Positions 1 to 5,437 of a stretch of DNA of 8,831 nucleotides are shown here, one piece after another; the first letter of the stretch is position 1; each line of letters begins with the position of its first letter. This DNA comes from Pseudomonadota bacterium. GTDB lineage: Bacteria > Myxococcota > Myxococcia > Myxococcales > Anaeromyxobacteraceae. The DNA lies in NCBI GenBank assembly GCA_023411405.1, contig JAEYOU010000681.1:1-8831 (forward strand), read 5' to 3'. A model generated the notes under the pieces. That model ran no database searches, was not told where the DNA came from, and was given only the letters and a program-made list of their open reading frames with translations. Both the position numbers and the translations under genes were made by a program.

Positions 1-14
1 ACCCTGGGTCGCGG

Positions 15-33
15 TCGCGCGCGCGGAGCGCGA
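15..33 (-). terminator. possible U-less stem-loop after the PPOX gene
   Basis: Arms TCGCGC (15-20) and GCGCGA (28-33) are perfectly complementary around a 7-nt loop, and the right arm abuts the stop codon of the PPOX-like gene. No T-run follows on the minus strand. It sits where a terminator would be expected and resembles the other gene-end hairpins in the window. The arms are alternating GC, which forms stems easily by chance in such DNA, so the call is weak. Confidence 0.3.
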
Positions 34-474
34 TCACCCGCCGCGGCGCGCGGCCTCGAAGAGGACCTCCACGCGCCCGGTGGCGCCGTCGTGGCGCTCG
101 ACGAGCTGGGGGATGACCCGCAGGAGCACGACCTCGCTCGGCTCGATCCCCGCAGGCACCCAGCGATCCCAGGAGCGGTCCCAGAGGGACGCGGTCAGCT
201 TCCGGTCGCGGATCACCTCGCCCTGCCCCGAGACGGAGAGGGTGGTGCCGGACGCGGAGTCGAAGAAGACGAGCGCGCACCGGGGGTCGTGCTCGAGATC
301 GCGGCACTTGCCGCTGTCGGCGGCGCTCGCGAACCAGATCTCCTCGCCGCGGAGCGCGTGGCGCATCGCCATCGGCCGGCACCGCAGGTGACCGTCCGCC
401 CCGCGGGTGGCGAGGATCGCCGTCCGGAACGGCGCGAGGGCGGCGGCGATGGCGCCGGGGTCGTCGGTCCGCAT
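34..474 (-). CDS. pyridoxamine 5'-phosphate oxidase-related FMN-binding protein (general stress protein 26-like)
   Basis: A 146-aa single-domain protein of the split-barrel flavin-binding fold, cytoplasmic, with no signal peptide or membrane segment. Visible family landmarks are an N-terminal strand FRTAILAT (16-23), the RCRPMAM segment (31-37) that precedes the first barrel strands, IWFAS (46-50), SGKCRDL (54-60) where phosphate-contacting Ser/Lys residues usually lie, then CALVFFD (67-73) and a LWDRSWDRWVPAGI segment (98-110) typical of the stress-protein-26 subgroup. Members bind FMN or F420 and reduce or bind small ligands; the substrate is unknown here and true PLP synthesis is unlikely. 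I chose the ATG at 474 over an upstream in-frame start at 510 because a GGAAGGA ribosome binding site lies 9 nt before it. The upstream start would also overlap the GST gene by 31 nt. The start is only 5 nt after the GST stop, so the two genes are probably co-transcribed and translationally coupled. Confidence 0.85.
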   Translation of the reverse strand: MRTDDPGAIAAALAPFRTAILATRGADGHLRCRPMAMRHALRGEEIWFASAADSGKCRDLEHDPRCALVFFDSASGTTLSVSGQGEVIRDRKLTASLWDRSWDRWVPAGIEPSEVVLLRVIPQLVERHDGATGRVEVLFEAARRGG

Positions 475-479
475 GGACG

Positions 480-1118
480 TCAGTCCTTCCACTTCGTGTG
501 CGAGAGCCACTCCCGGATCGACGCCCGCCGGAAGACCCGCTGCGCGTACTCCGCCAGGCGCTCGGGGCAGGGGTCGCCGTTGTAGACGAGCCGCTGGAGC
601 ATCAGCGCGAGGTCGGCGTCGGCGAGCGTGAACGCGCCCGCCACGTGCTGGGCGCTCTGCGGCAGGAACCGGTCGGCGATCCGGACGAGCCGCTCGGCCG
701 CGGCGCGCGCGGCGGGCGTGAACGGCTTCGGGACGTCGCCGGCGAACAGCGTGGAGGTGGGCCGCTCCTCGCGGAGGGCGAGGAGATCGCTCCGCACGAA
801 CGCCTGCACCATGCGGACCTTGGCGCGCGCCCGCGGATCCTCGGGGTAGAGGCGCGCGTGGGCGGGCGGGGGGAAGATCTCCTCGAGGTACTCGTCGATG
901 GCCGACGACTCGGCGAGCCAGAGGTCGCCGTGGCGGAGCGCCGGCACACGACCAGTGAAGGAGGACGTCTCGTAGGGGGCCCGCTGGTGCGCGCCCTCGT
1001 CGAGGTCGAGGACCTCCATCCGGAAGGGGAGGCCCTTCTCCTTCAGCGCGACGAAGACGGAGAAGACGTAGGGGCTGGTCCAGCTGGAGTTGCCGTGGAG
1101 GACGAGCTCGTCGGACAT
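480..1118 (-). CDS. yfcF: YfcF-like glutathione S-transferase
   Basis: A 212-aa cytosolic GST, close in length to E. coli YfcF (about 214 aa), which has glutathione transferase/peroxidase activity in oxidative-stress defence. The N-terminal thioredoxin-like domain (about 1-85) has SWTSPYV (12-18) at the catalytic serine position, the cis-proline pair VP (58-59) and the ESSAI glutathione gamma-glutamyl-binding motif (70-74). The helical C-terminal domain (about 95-205) carries the YfcF-type signatures VRSDLLALREERPT (108-121), LADADLALMLQRLV (165-178) and GDPCPERLAEYA (181-192), which I recognise from YfcF-family proteins rather than generic GSTs. The start at 1118 gives a full-length N-terminus, though no strong Shine-Dalgarno sequence precedes it. 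It is the first gene of a probable two-gene unit with the PPOX-like gene. Its substrate is not predictable from sequence. Confidence 0.88.
   Translation of the reverse strand: MSDELVLHGNSSWTSPYVFSVFVALKEKGLPFRMEVLDLDEGAHQRAPYETSSFTGRVPALRHGDLWLAESSAIDEYLEEIFPPPAHARLYPEDPRARAKVRMVQAFVRSDLLALREERPTSTLFAGDVPKPFTPAARAAAERLVRIADRFLPQSAQHVAGAFTLADADLALMLQRLVYNGDPCPERLAEYAQRVFRRASIREWLSHTKWKD
484..490 (-). promoter_or_regulatory. ribosome binding site for the PPOX-like gene
   Basis: On the minus strand GGAAGGA lies 9 nt upstream of the ATG at 474, inside the last codons of the GST gene. It decides the start of the PPOX-like gene and implies ribosome hand-over from the gene in front. Confidence 0.65.
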
Positions 1119-1159
1119 GTGGGCGTCTTAGCAGCCGCCACGGCGGGGTGCAACGGAGC

Positions 1160-1198
1160 GTGCACCAGGCCGGCCCCGGCGGGCCGGCCGTGGTGCAC
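1160..1198 (-). terminator. strong stem-loop in the FKBP-GST gap, probable U-less terminator
   Basis: GTGCACCA plus GGCCGGCCC (1160-1176) pairs with GGGCCGGCC plus TGGTGCAC (1181-1198), giving 17 base pairs with one bulged G (1190) and the tetraloop CGGC (1177-1180). It begins 12 nt after the FKBP stop and fills the middle of the 92-nt gap before the GST start. No T-run follows on either strand. Its position and strength suggest a transcription end or 3'-end stabiliser for the permease-FKBP unit. Confidence 0.6.
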
Positions 1199-1210
1199 CG
1201 CGCGGCCCGG

Positions 1211-1966
1211 CTACTGCGGCTTGAGCGGCGAGGCCGGGGGCGGCGGCAGCTGCGCCGGCGGGGCCTTCGTCACCTCGAGGAGCTCGATGTCGAAGTTGAG
1301 GACGGAGTTGGCGGGGATGTTCGGCCGGCCCTGGGCGCCGTAGGCGAGATCGGAGGGGCAGACGACCTTGGCGCGCCCGCCGACCTTCATCTTCTGGAGC
1401 GCCTGCGTCCAGCACGGGACCACGCCCTGGAGCGAGAACTCCGCGGGCTCCTTCCGCTTGCGCGAGTCGTCGAACGTGCTGCCGTTCACGAGCGTCCCGG
1501 TGTAGTGCACCTTGACCTTGTCCGACGGCCCGGGGCTCGCGCCGGTCCCTTCCTTCACGGGGATGACGATCGCGCCGCCCGCGGTCTTGACGGCGCCCTT
1601 CTGCTTCGCCTGCTCCGCGACGTACGCGTCGCCCTTGGCCTTGTCCTTCTGCGCCTTCTGCTCCATCCGGCCCCGGGCGAAGGCGTTGATGTTCTCCATC
1701 GTCTCCTGGTCCTGCGTCAGCTTGGACGGATCGGCGATGCCCTGGCGGATGGCGGCGATGACCTTCTCGGCCTCCGCGCTCGAGAGCCCGAGGCTCTCGA
1801 GGCTCTTGCCGATCGAGAGGCCGATGTCGCGGAGCGCCTTCTCGGGGTCGGCCTTCTTCGCGGGTGCCGGCGCGGCGGGCTTGGCCGGCTGCTTCTGCTG
1901 CGGTTCCGCGGCGAACGCGGGGCGCGCGAGCGCCAGCGTCAGGGCGGCGATGGTGAGGGCTCTCAT
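1211..1966 (-). CDS. secreted FKBP-type peptidyl-prolyl cis-trans isomerase (FkpA/Mip-like)
   Basis: A 251-aa periplasmic foldase that isomerises Xaa-Pro bonds. Residues 1-20 form a Sec signal peptide ending ARPAFAA. An Ala/Pro/Lys linker (22-40) leads to an FKBP_N-type helical dimerisation region (about 40-125: DIGLSIGKSLESLGL, then DQETMENINAFARGRM). The FKBP catalytic domain spans about 148-233. Active-site residues matching FKBP12 are present: Y155 in VHYTGTL, F165 and D166/D167 in STFDDSR, W186 in VVPCWTQAL, Y209 in LAYG, and F225. A Pro-rich tail (236-251) ends the protein. Length is close to FkpA of E. coli (about 270 aa). Cysteines 185 and 203 lie in the catalytic domain. The start codon overlaps the stop of the upstream permease gene (ATGA), with AGAAAGG 12 nt upstream. 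The two genes are therefore co-transcribed and coupled, and the strong hairpin downstream probably ends the unit. Confidence 0.93.
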   Translation of the reverse strand: MRALTIAALTLALARPAFAAEPQQKQPAKPAAPAPAKKADPEKALRDIGLSIGKSLESLGLSSAEAEKVIAAIRQGIADPSKLTQDQETMENINAFARGRMEQKAQKDKAKGDAYVAEQAKQKGAVKTAGGAIVIPVKEGTGASPGPSDKVKVHYTGTLVNGSTFDDSRKRKEPAEFSLQGVVPCWTQALQKMKVGGRAKVVCPSDLAYGAQGRPNIPANSVLNFDIELLEVTKAPPAQLPPPPASPLKPQ

Positions 1967-3213
1967 GGGACGCTACGACCTTTCTCGACCGGCTCCGTCG
2001 TGGCCGGGACCGGCGCCGCCTGGGGAGGGCGATCGGGCTGGGCTGCGGCGCGTGCGTCCAGCTCGTCGAGCTTGCGGTGGAGGAAGCGGAACACGGCCAC
2101 GAAGACGCTCATGACCGGCGCCGCGAGGAGCGCGCCGGCGATGCCGGCGCTGCGCTCGCCGACCACCAGGGCGAGCACGATGAGGACGGGGTGGATCCGG
2201 GCGGCGTCGCCCATGATCTTCGGGTTCAGGACATAGCTCTCGAGCGCGTGGATCCCGATGATCCAGGCGAGGGCGAGGAGCGCCCGCGTCGGGCCGCCGG
2301 AGCCGAGCGCGAGGAGCACGATCGGGACCGACGAGATGAAGGTCCCGAAGAACGGGATGACGTAGAGGATCGTGGCGAGGAAGGCGAGCGCGTACGCGAA
2401 CGGGATCTTGAGGAGGAGGAGCCCGACGAGCGTGAGCACCCCGTTCACCAGCATGATGGTGAGCTGGCCGCGGACGACGCCGGAGAGCCCGACGTCGATC
2501 CCGTGCAGGAGGCGGCGGAGCTCACCCCGGTGGCTCCCCGGGACCAGCGACTCCGACCAGCGGAGGATCCGGGGCGCGTCCATCGAGAGGAACGCGGTGA
2601 GCATGAAGAAGAGGATGACGAAGAAGACCGCGCGGAACGCGCCGCCGATGAGGCTGCGGGAGAGCGCCACCACGTCGCCGAGCTGGCCGCGGAGCCCGCG
2701 CGACGCGTCGTGCAGGACGTCGGCGATCCCCTTCGAGATGTCCACGCTGAACGTCGACTCTGCCTGCCCGTCGGCCGGCGCGACGTCGAGCGGGATGCCG
2801 TGGCGCTTCAGGTACGCGTCGATCGACTGCGCCCACTCCTCGAGACGCTCGGGGGTGAGCCCGGCCAGGAAGTCCCGCAGCTCGGTCAGCCCGCGCACCG
2901 CCTCGCGGTAGACCTGCGGCATGATCGAGACGGCGACGATCCACACCAGGACCCCGAGCACCACGTAGACCACGAGCACCGCGAGCCAGCGGGGGAGGGG
3001 CCATCCCCGGAGCCGGAGCCGGGCGAGCCGGACGATGACGGGATCGATGACGTAGGCGGCGAGCGCCGAGAGGATGAAGGGGAGGATCACCGGCGCCGCG
3101 AAGACGACCAGCGTCAGGACGAGCCCCCACATGGCGACCGCGGGCGCGAGCAGGCGAGCGCGCGGACGCTTCCAGAGCGGCAGGTCGGAACCCATGAGCC
3201 CGGGGAGTCTCAC
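1963..3213 (-). CDS. AI-2E family (PerM/COG0628) integral membrane transporter
   Basis: A 416-aa polytopic inner-membrane protein. Hydrophobic segments are at about 22-58, 75-98, 188-210, 250-268, 270-303, 308-325 and 340-378, with a hydrophilic periplasmic or soluble region at about 100-185. Family signatures are the PFFGTFISSVPIVLLAL region (287-303) and the C-terminal ESYVLNPKIMG (325-335) followed by HPVLIVLALVVG (341-352) and GALLAAPV (360-367). The C-tail (380-416) is charged and Pro/Ala-rich. Family members include TqsA (autoinducer-2 export) and sodium/proton-linked permeases; most have no assigned substrate, so I make no transport claim. The start is uncertain. GTG at 3213 has AGGA only 3 nt upstream; ATG at 3195 would drop six residues but has no visible Shine-Dalgarno sequence. 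It overlaps the FKBP gene by 4 nt and lies 96 nt after acs, with a hairpin and repeats between them. Confidence 0.9.
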   Translation of the reverse strand: MRLPGLMGSDLPLWKRPRARLLAPAVAMWGLVLTLVVFAAPVILPFILSALAAYVIDPVIVRLARLRLRGWPLPRWLAVLVVYVVLGVLVWIVAVSIMPQVYREAVRGLTELRDFLAGLTPERLEEWAQSIDAYLKRHGIPLDVAPADGQAESTFSVDISKGIADVLHDASRGLRGQLGDVVALSRSLIGGAFRAVFFVILFFMLTAFLSMDAPRILRWSESLVPGSHRGELRRLLHGIDVGLSGVVRGQLTIMLVNGVLTLVGLLLLKIPFAYALAFLATILYVIPFFGTFISSVPIVLLALGSGGPTRALLALAWIIGIHALESYVLNPKIMGDAARIHPVLIVLALVVGERSAGIAGALLAAPVMSVFVAVFRFLHRKLDELDARAAAQPDRPPQAAPVPATTEPVEKGRSVP

Positions 3214-3243
3214 CGATCCTGGGGGGACTCGCCCGGTTTTTTT
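3199..3243 (+). terminator. terminator-like imperfect hairpin with T7, plus-strand orientation
   Basis: GAGTCTC (3205-3211) pairs with GGGACTC (3224-3230), one pair being G-T. Outside a G/G mismatch, GG (3202-3203) pairs with CC (3232-3233), and after a second mismatch CC (3199-3200) pairs with GG (3235-3236). Seven Ts follow directly at 3237-3243. The shape is that of an intrinsic terminator, but it faces right, antisense to both neighbouring genes, and overlaps the GTG start of the permease. On the minus strand the same fold would place the AGGA and GTG in the loop. It could therefore stop antisense transcription, modulate permease translation, or be fortuitous. Confidence 0.35.
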
Positions 3244-3264
3244 CGCGGGGTCGTCGGGGGTACA

Positions 3265-3294
3265 CCCCGCGCCCGCGCCCGCGCCCGTGCCCGA
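3265..3294. repeat. GCCCGN hexamer tandem repeat between acs and the permease gene
   Basis: Five consecutive hexamers read CCCCGC, GCCCGC, GCCCGC, GCCCGT and GCCCGA. A similar run lies on the other side of acs at 5355-5378. It is short and degenerate, non-coding, and overlaps the left arm of the hairpin at 3285-3301. It could be a simple-sequence slippage tract or a small lineage-specific intergenic repeat. Confidence 0.6.
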
Positions 3295-3301
3295 GGCACG
3301 G
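3285..3301 (-). terminator. stem-loop just after acs, probable U-less terminator
   Basis: CCGTGCC (3285-3291) and GGCACGG (3295-3301) form a perfect 7-bp stem with the triloop CGA. On the minus strand it starts 8 nt after the acs stop. No U-tract follows; the GC hexamer repeat does. Its position is that of an acs terminator, separating acs from the permease-FKBP unit. Confidence 0.5.
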
Positions 3302-3309
3302 ACGCGCCG

Positions 3310-5208
3310 CTACTCCTCCAGCGTCGAGGTGTCGCCCTCGGGCAGGCCCTGGGCGCGCGCCTTGAGGACGCGGCGCATGATCTTCCCCGAGCGCGTCTTG
3401 GGGAGCGCGTCCACGAACACGACGCGCTCCGGCCTGACGATCGGGCCCATGTGCTGCGCGACGTGCGTCCGCACCTCCTCGGCGAGATCGTCCGACGCCT
3501 TGAAGCCCTGGCGGAGCAGGCAGTAGGCGTGGATCGCCTGCCCCTTCACCTCGTGCGGCAGCCCGATCACGGCCGCCTCGGCGACGGCGGGGTGCGAGAC
3601 GAGCGCGCTCTCGATCTCGGCCGTGCCCAGGCGGTAGCCCGACACCTTGATGACGTCGTCCGTGCGACCGATGACCCAGTAGTACCCGTCCTTGTCGCGC
3701 TTGGCCGAGTCTCCCGCCATGTAGCGGCCGGGGTACTTGGACCAGTACTGCTTCACGAAGCGCTCGGGGTCCTTGTAGATGGTGATCGCCATCCCGGGCC
3801 AGGGCCTGTCCAGCGTCAGGAAGCCCTCCTCGCCGTCGGGCACCGGCTTCCCGTGCTCGTCGAGGATCGACGCCTGCTGGCCGAAGAACGGCCGCGTGGC
3901 CGAGCCCGGCTTGAGCGGCATCGAGGGGACCGGCGTGATCTGGAACATGCCGGTCTCGGTCTGCCACCAGGTGTCCATGATCGGGCAGCGGCCCTTGCCG
4001 ATGACGCGGTGGTACCACTTCCACGCCTCGGGGTTGATCGGCTCGCCCACCGAGCCGAGGAGCCGCAGGCTCGAGAGATCGTGGCGGTTGGGCCACGACT
4101 CGCCGAAGCGCATGAGCCCGCGGATGGCGGTCGGGGCGGTGTAGAGGATCGTGACTCCGTACTTCTCGACGAGCTGCCACCAGCGGTTCGGGTACGGGAA
4201 CGTCGGCGCGCCCTCGTACATGAAGCCGGTCGCGCCCATGAGGAGCGGCCCGTAGACGATGTACGAATGGCCGGTCACCCAGCCCGGATCCGCCGCGCAC
4301 CAGTAGCGGTCCTCGTCGCGCACGTCGAAGACGTACTTGAGCGTGGCGTGGATGCCGACCATGTAGCCGCCGTGGCCGTGGACGAGCCCCTTCGGCTTCC
4401 CGGTCGTACCCGAGGTGTAGAGGATGTAGAGCGGGTCGCCGGCGTCCATCACCTCCGTCTCGCACCGGTTGGTGGCGAGCGGGAGCTTCATGAGCTCGTG
4501 GTACCAGTAGTCCCGGCCCGGCTCCATCTTCACCTCGTGGCCGGTCCGCTGGACGACGATCACCGTCTCCACCGTGGGGCAGCGGCGGACCGCGTCGTCG
4601 ATGGTCTTCTTGAGCTCGACGATCTTGCCGTTCATGTAGCCGCCGTCGGCGGTGATGACGACGCGCGACTCGGAGTCCTCGATCCGGCCCTGGAGCGAGT
4701 CCACGGAGAACCCGCCGTAGACGACGGAGTGGATGGCCCCGACCTTCGCGCAGGCCAGCATGGCGATCACGATCTCGGGGACACGGGGCATGTAGATCGT
4801 CACCCGGTCGCCCTTCTTCACGCCCATCGCCTTGAGCACGTTCCCGAAGCGGCTCACCTCACGGTTGAGCGCGAAATACGAGTACGTACGGACCTCGGAG
4901 TTCTCGCCCACCCAGACCAGCGCGAGCTTGTTCTTCCGGTAGGTCTTCTGGTGCCGGTCGAGCGCGTTGTGGACGATGTTGCACCGGCCGCCCTTGAACC
5001 ACCTGTAGAAGGGCTTCTCGCTCGCGTCGCACACCCGGTCCCACTTCTCGAACCACTCGAGCTCCTCGGCCTCCGCGGCCCAGAAGGCCTCCGGATCCTC
5101 GAGCGCCTCGCGGGCCGTCGCGTCCCAGTCCTTGACGCGCGCGCCGGCGACGACCTCCGCCGACGGGTGGAAGACCTCGCCCTCCAGCTCCTGCGTCCTC
5201 GGGCTCAT
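3310..5208 (-). CDS. acs: acetyl-CoA synthetase (AMP-forming)
   Basis: A 632-aa cytoplasmic adenylate-forming enzyme (acetate + ATP + CoA to acetyl-CoA + AMP + PPi), full length against about 650 aa for E. coli Acs. The ACS N-terminal cap is at about 20-80 (EAFWAAEA, WFEKWDRV). The large AMP-binding domain contains the A3 loop YTSGTTGKPKG (264-274), the GSVGEPINPEAW region (385-396) and WWQTETG (414-420). The second Trp of that motif is where Salmonella Acs limits the pocket to acetate. The hinge and C-terminal domain contain GRTDDVIKVSGYRLGTAEIE (514-533) and PKTRSGKIMRR (603-613). K609 of that motif is the catalytic lysine whose acetylation switches Acs off in enteric bacteria. The start at 5208 is preceded by AGAGGAG at 5-nt spacing. 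An in-frame upstream start at 5298 would add 30 residues unlike the family. Tyr replaces the usual His in SGYRLGT, as in other non-enteric Acs. Propionate could be a side substrate. It appears monocistronic. Confidence 0.96.
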   Translation of the reverse strand: MSPRTQELEGEVFHPSAEVVAGARVKDWDATAREALEDPEAFWAAEAEELEWFEKWDRVCDASEKPFYRWFKGGRCNIVHNALDRHQKTYRKNKLALVWVGENSEVRTYSYFALNREVSRFGNVLKAMGVKKGDRVTIYMPRVPEIVIAMLACAKVGAIHSVVYGGFSVDSLQGRIEDSESRVVITADGGYMNGKIVELKKTIDDAVRRCPTVETVIVVQRTGHEVKMEPGRDYWYHELMKLPLATNRCETEVMDAGDPLYILYTSGTTGKPKGLVHGHGGYMVGIHATLKYVFDVRDEDRYWCAADPGWVTGHSYIVYGPLLMGATGFMYEGAPTFPYPNRWWQLVEKYGVTILYTAPTAIRGLMRFGESWPNRHDLSSLRLLGSVGEPINPEAWKWYHRVIGKGRCPIMDTWWQTETGMFQITPVPSMPLKPGSATRPFFGQQASILDEHGKPVPDGEEGFLTLDRPWPGMAITIYKDPERFVKQYWSKYPGRYMAGDSAKRDKDGYYWVIGRTDDVIKVSGYRLGTAEIESALVSHPAVAEAAVIGLPHEVKGQAIHAYCLLRQGFKASDDLAEEVRTHVAQHMGPIVRPERVVFVDALPKTRSGKIMRRVLKARAQGLPEGDTSTLEE

Positions 5209-5213
5209 GGCGG

Positions 5214-5220
5214 CTCCTCT
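5214..5220 (-). promoter_or_regulatory. ribosome binding site of acs
   Basis: AGAGGAG on the minus strand, 5 nt before the ATG at 5208. It is the strongest Shine-Dalgarno in the window and fixes the acs start at the internal Met instead of the longer reading frame. Confidence 0.85.
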
Positions 5221-5223
5221 CGA

Positions 5224-5238
5224 GGCGTCCGCGACGCC
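5224..5238 (-). promoter_or_regulatory. small hairpin in the acs leader
   Basis: GGCGTC (5224-5229) and GACGCC (5233-5238) form a perfect 6-bp stem with a 3-nt loop, ending 3 nt before the acs Shine-Dalgarno. It could tune translation initiation, but a stem this size is common by chance in GC-rich DNA. Confidence 0.25.
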
Positions 5239-5295
5239 GGTGTGGATGTCTGGCCGTGCTCCGGGCGCGAAACATTGTCGCGGCGATCGGCGCGG

Positions 5296-5310
5296 CACCC
5301 GGCCCGGGTG
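5296..5310. promoter_or_regulatory. 15-nt perfect palindrome, possible operator
   Basis: CACCCGG-C-CCGGGTG is perfectly symmetrical around a single central C. It lies about 90 bp upstream of the acs start and about 130 bp upstream of the peptidase start, a plausible place for a dimeric regulator controlling acs. I do not recognise the regulator. Confidence 0.3.
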
Positions 5311-5354
5311 GGGGGCGTCGAGACTCGCTTGGGCTCCTCCTGGGACCGCGACGA

Positions 5355-5378
5355 GCCCGCTCCCGCGCCCGAGCCCGG
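5355..5378. repeat. GCCCGN hexamer repeat upstream of acs and the S66 peptidase
   Basis: Four successive hexamers read GCCCGC, TCCCGC, GCCCGA and GCCCGG. It is the same unit as the tract at 3265-3294, so acs is flanked on both sides by this degenerate repeat. It lies outside coding sequence. Confidence 0.5.
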
Positions 5379-5402
5379 GGGACCGCCCGCGGGCACGGGA
5401 GG

Positions 5403-5431
5403 TTTACCCTCGCACCACCCGTCGGTATCCT
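5403..5431 (+). promoter_or_regulatory. sigma70-type promoter for a leaderless S66 peptidase mRNA
   Basis: TTTACC (5403-5408, four of six matches to TTGACA) is separated by exactly 17 nt from TATCCT (5426-5431, four of six to TATAAT). Transcription would be expected to begin about 7 nt downstream, at or next to the GTG codons at 5435 and 5438. This agrees with the absence of any Shine-Dalgarno upstream of those codons. Confidence 0.5.
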
Positions 5432-5437
5432 CGCGTG

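Larger units (their letters stand above)
5209..5437. other. 229-bp divergent intergenic region between acs and the S66 peptidase gene
   Basis: This is the longest gene-free stretch in the window. From left to right it contains the acs Shine-Dalgarno, a small leader hairpin, a 15-nt palindrome, a GCCCGN repeat, a GCCCGCGGGC palindrome (5385-5394) and a good -35/-10 pair reading right. I could not find a convincing sigma70 or sigma54 promoter for acs on the minus strand; the AT-richest spot is around 5269-5275. No RNA gene or riboswitch is recognisable. Confidence 0.6.

Noticed and set aside
475..510. A longer PPOX-like protein starting at 510
   Set aside because: It would overlap the GST gene by 31 nt and add 12 residues with no family similarity. 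The ATG at 474 has its own ribosome binding site.
5209..5298. An N-terminal extension of acs starting at 5298
   Set aside because: The extra 30 residues do not resemble Acs N-termini, whereas the internal ATG at 5208 has a strong AGAGGAG at ideal spacing and gives the usual family length.
5385..5394. GCCCGCGGGC palindrome as an operator
   Set aside because: A 10-nt palindrome made only of G and C is expected by chance in DNA of this composition, and there is no second copy nearby.
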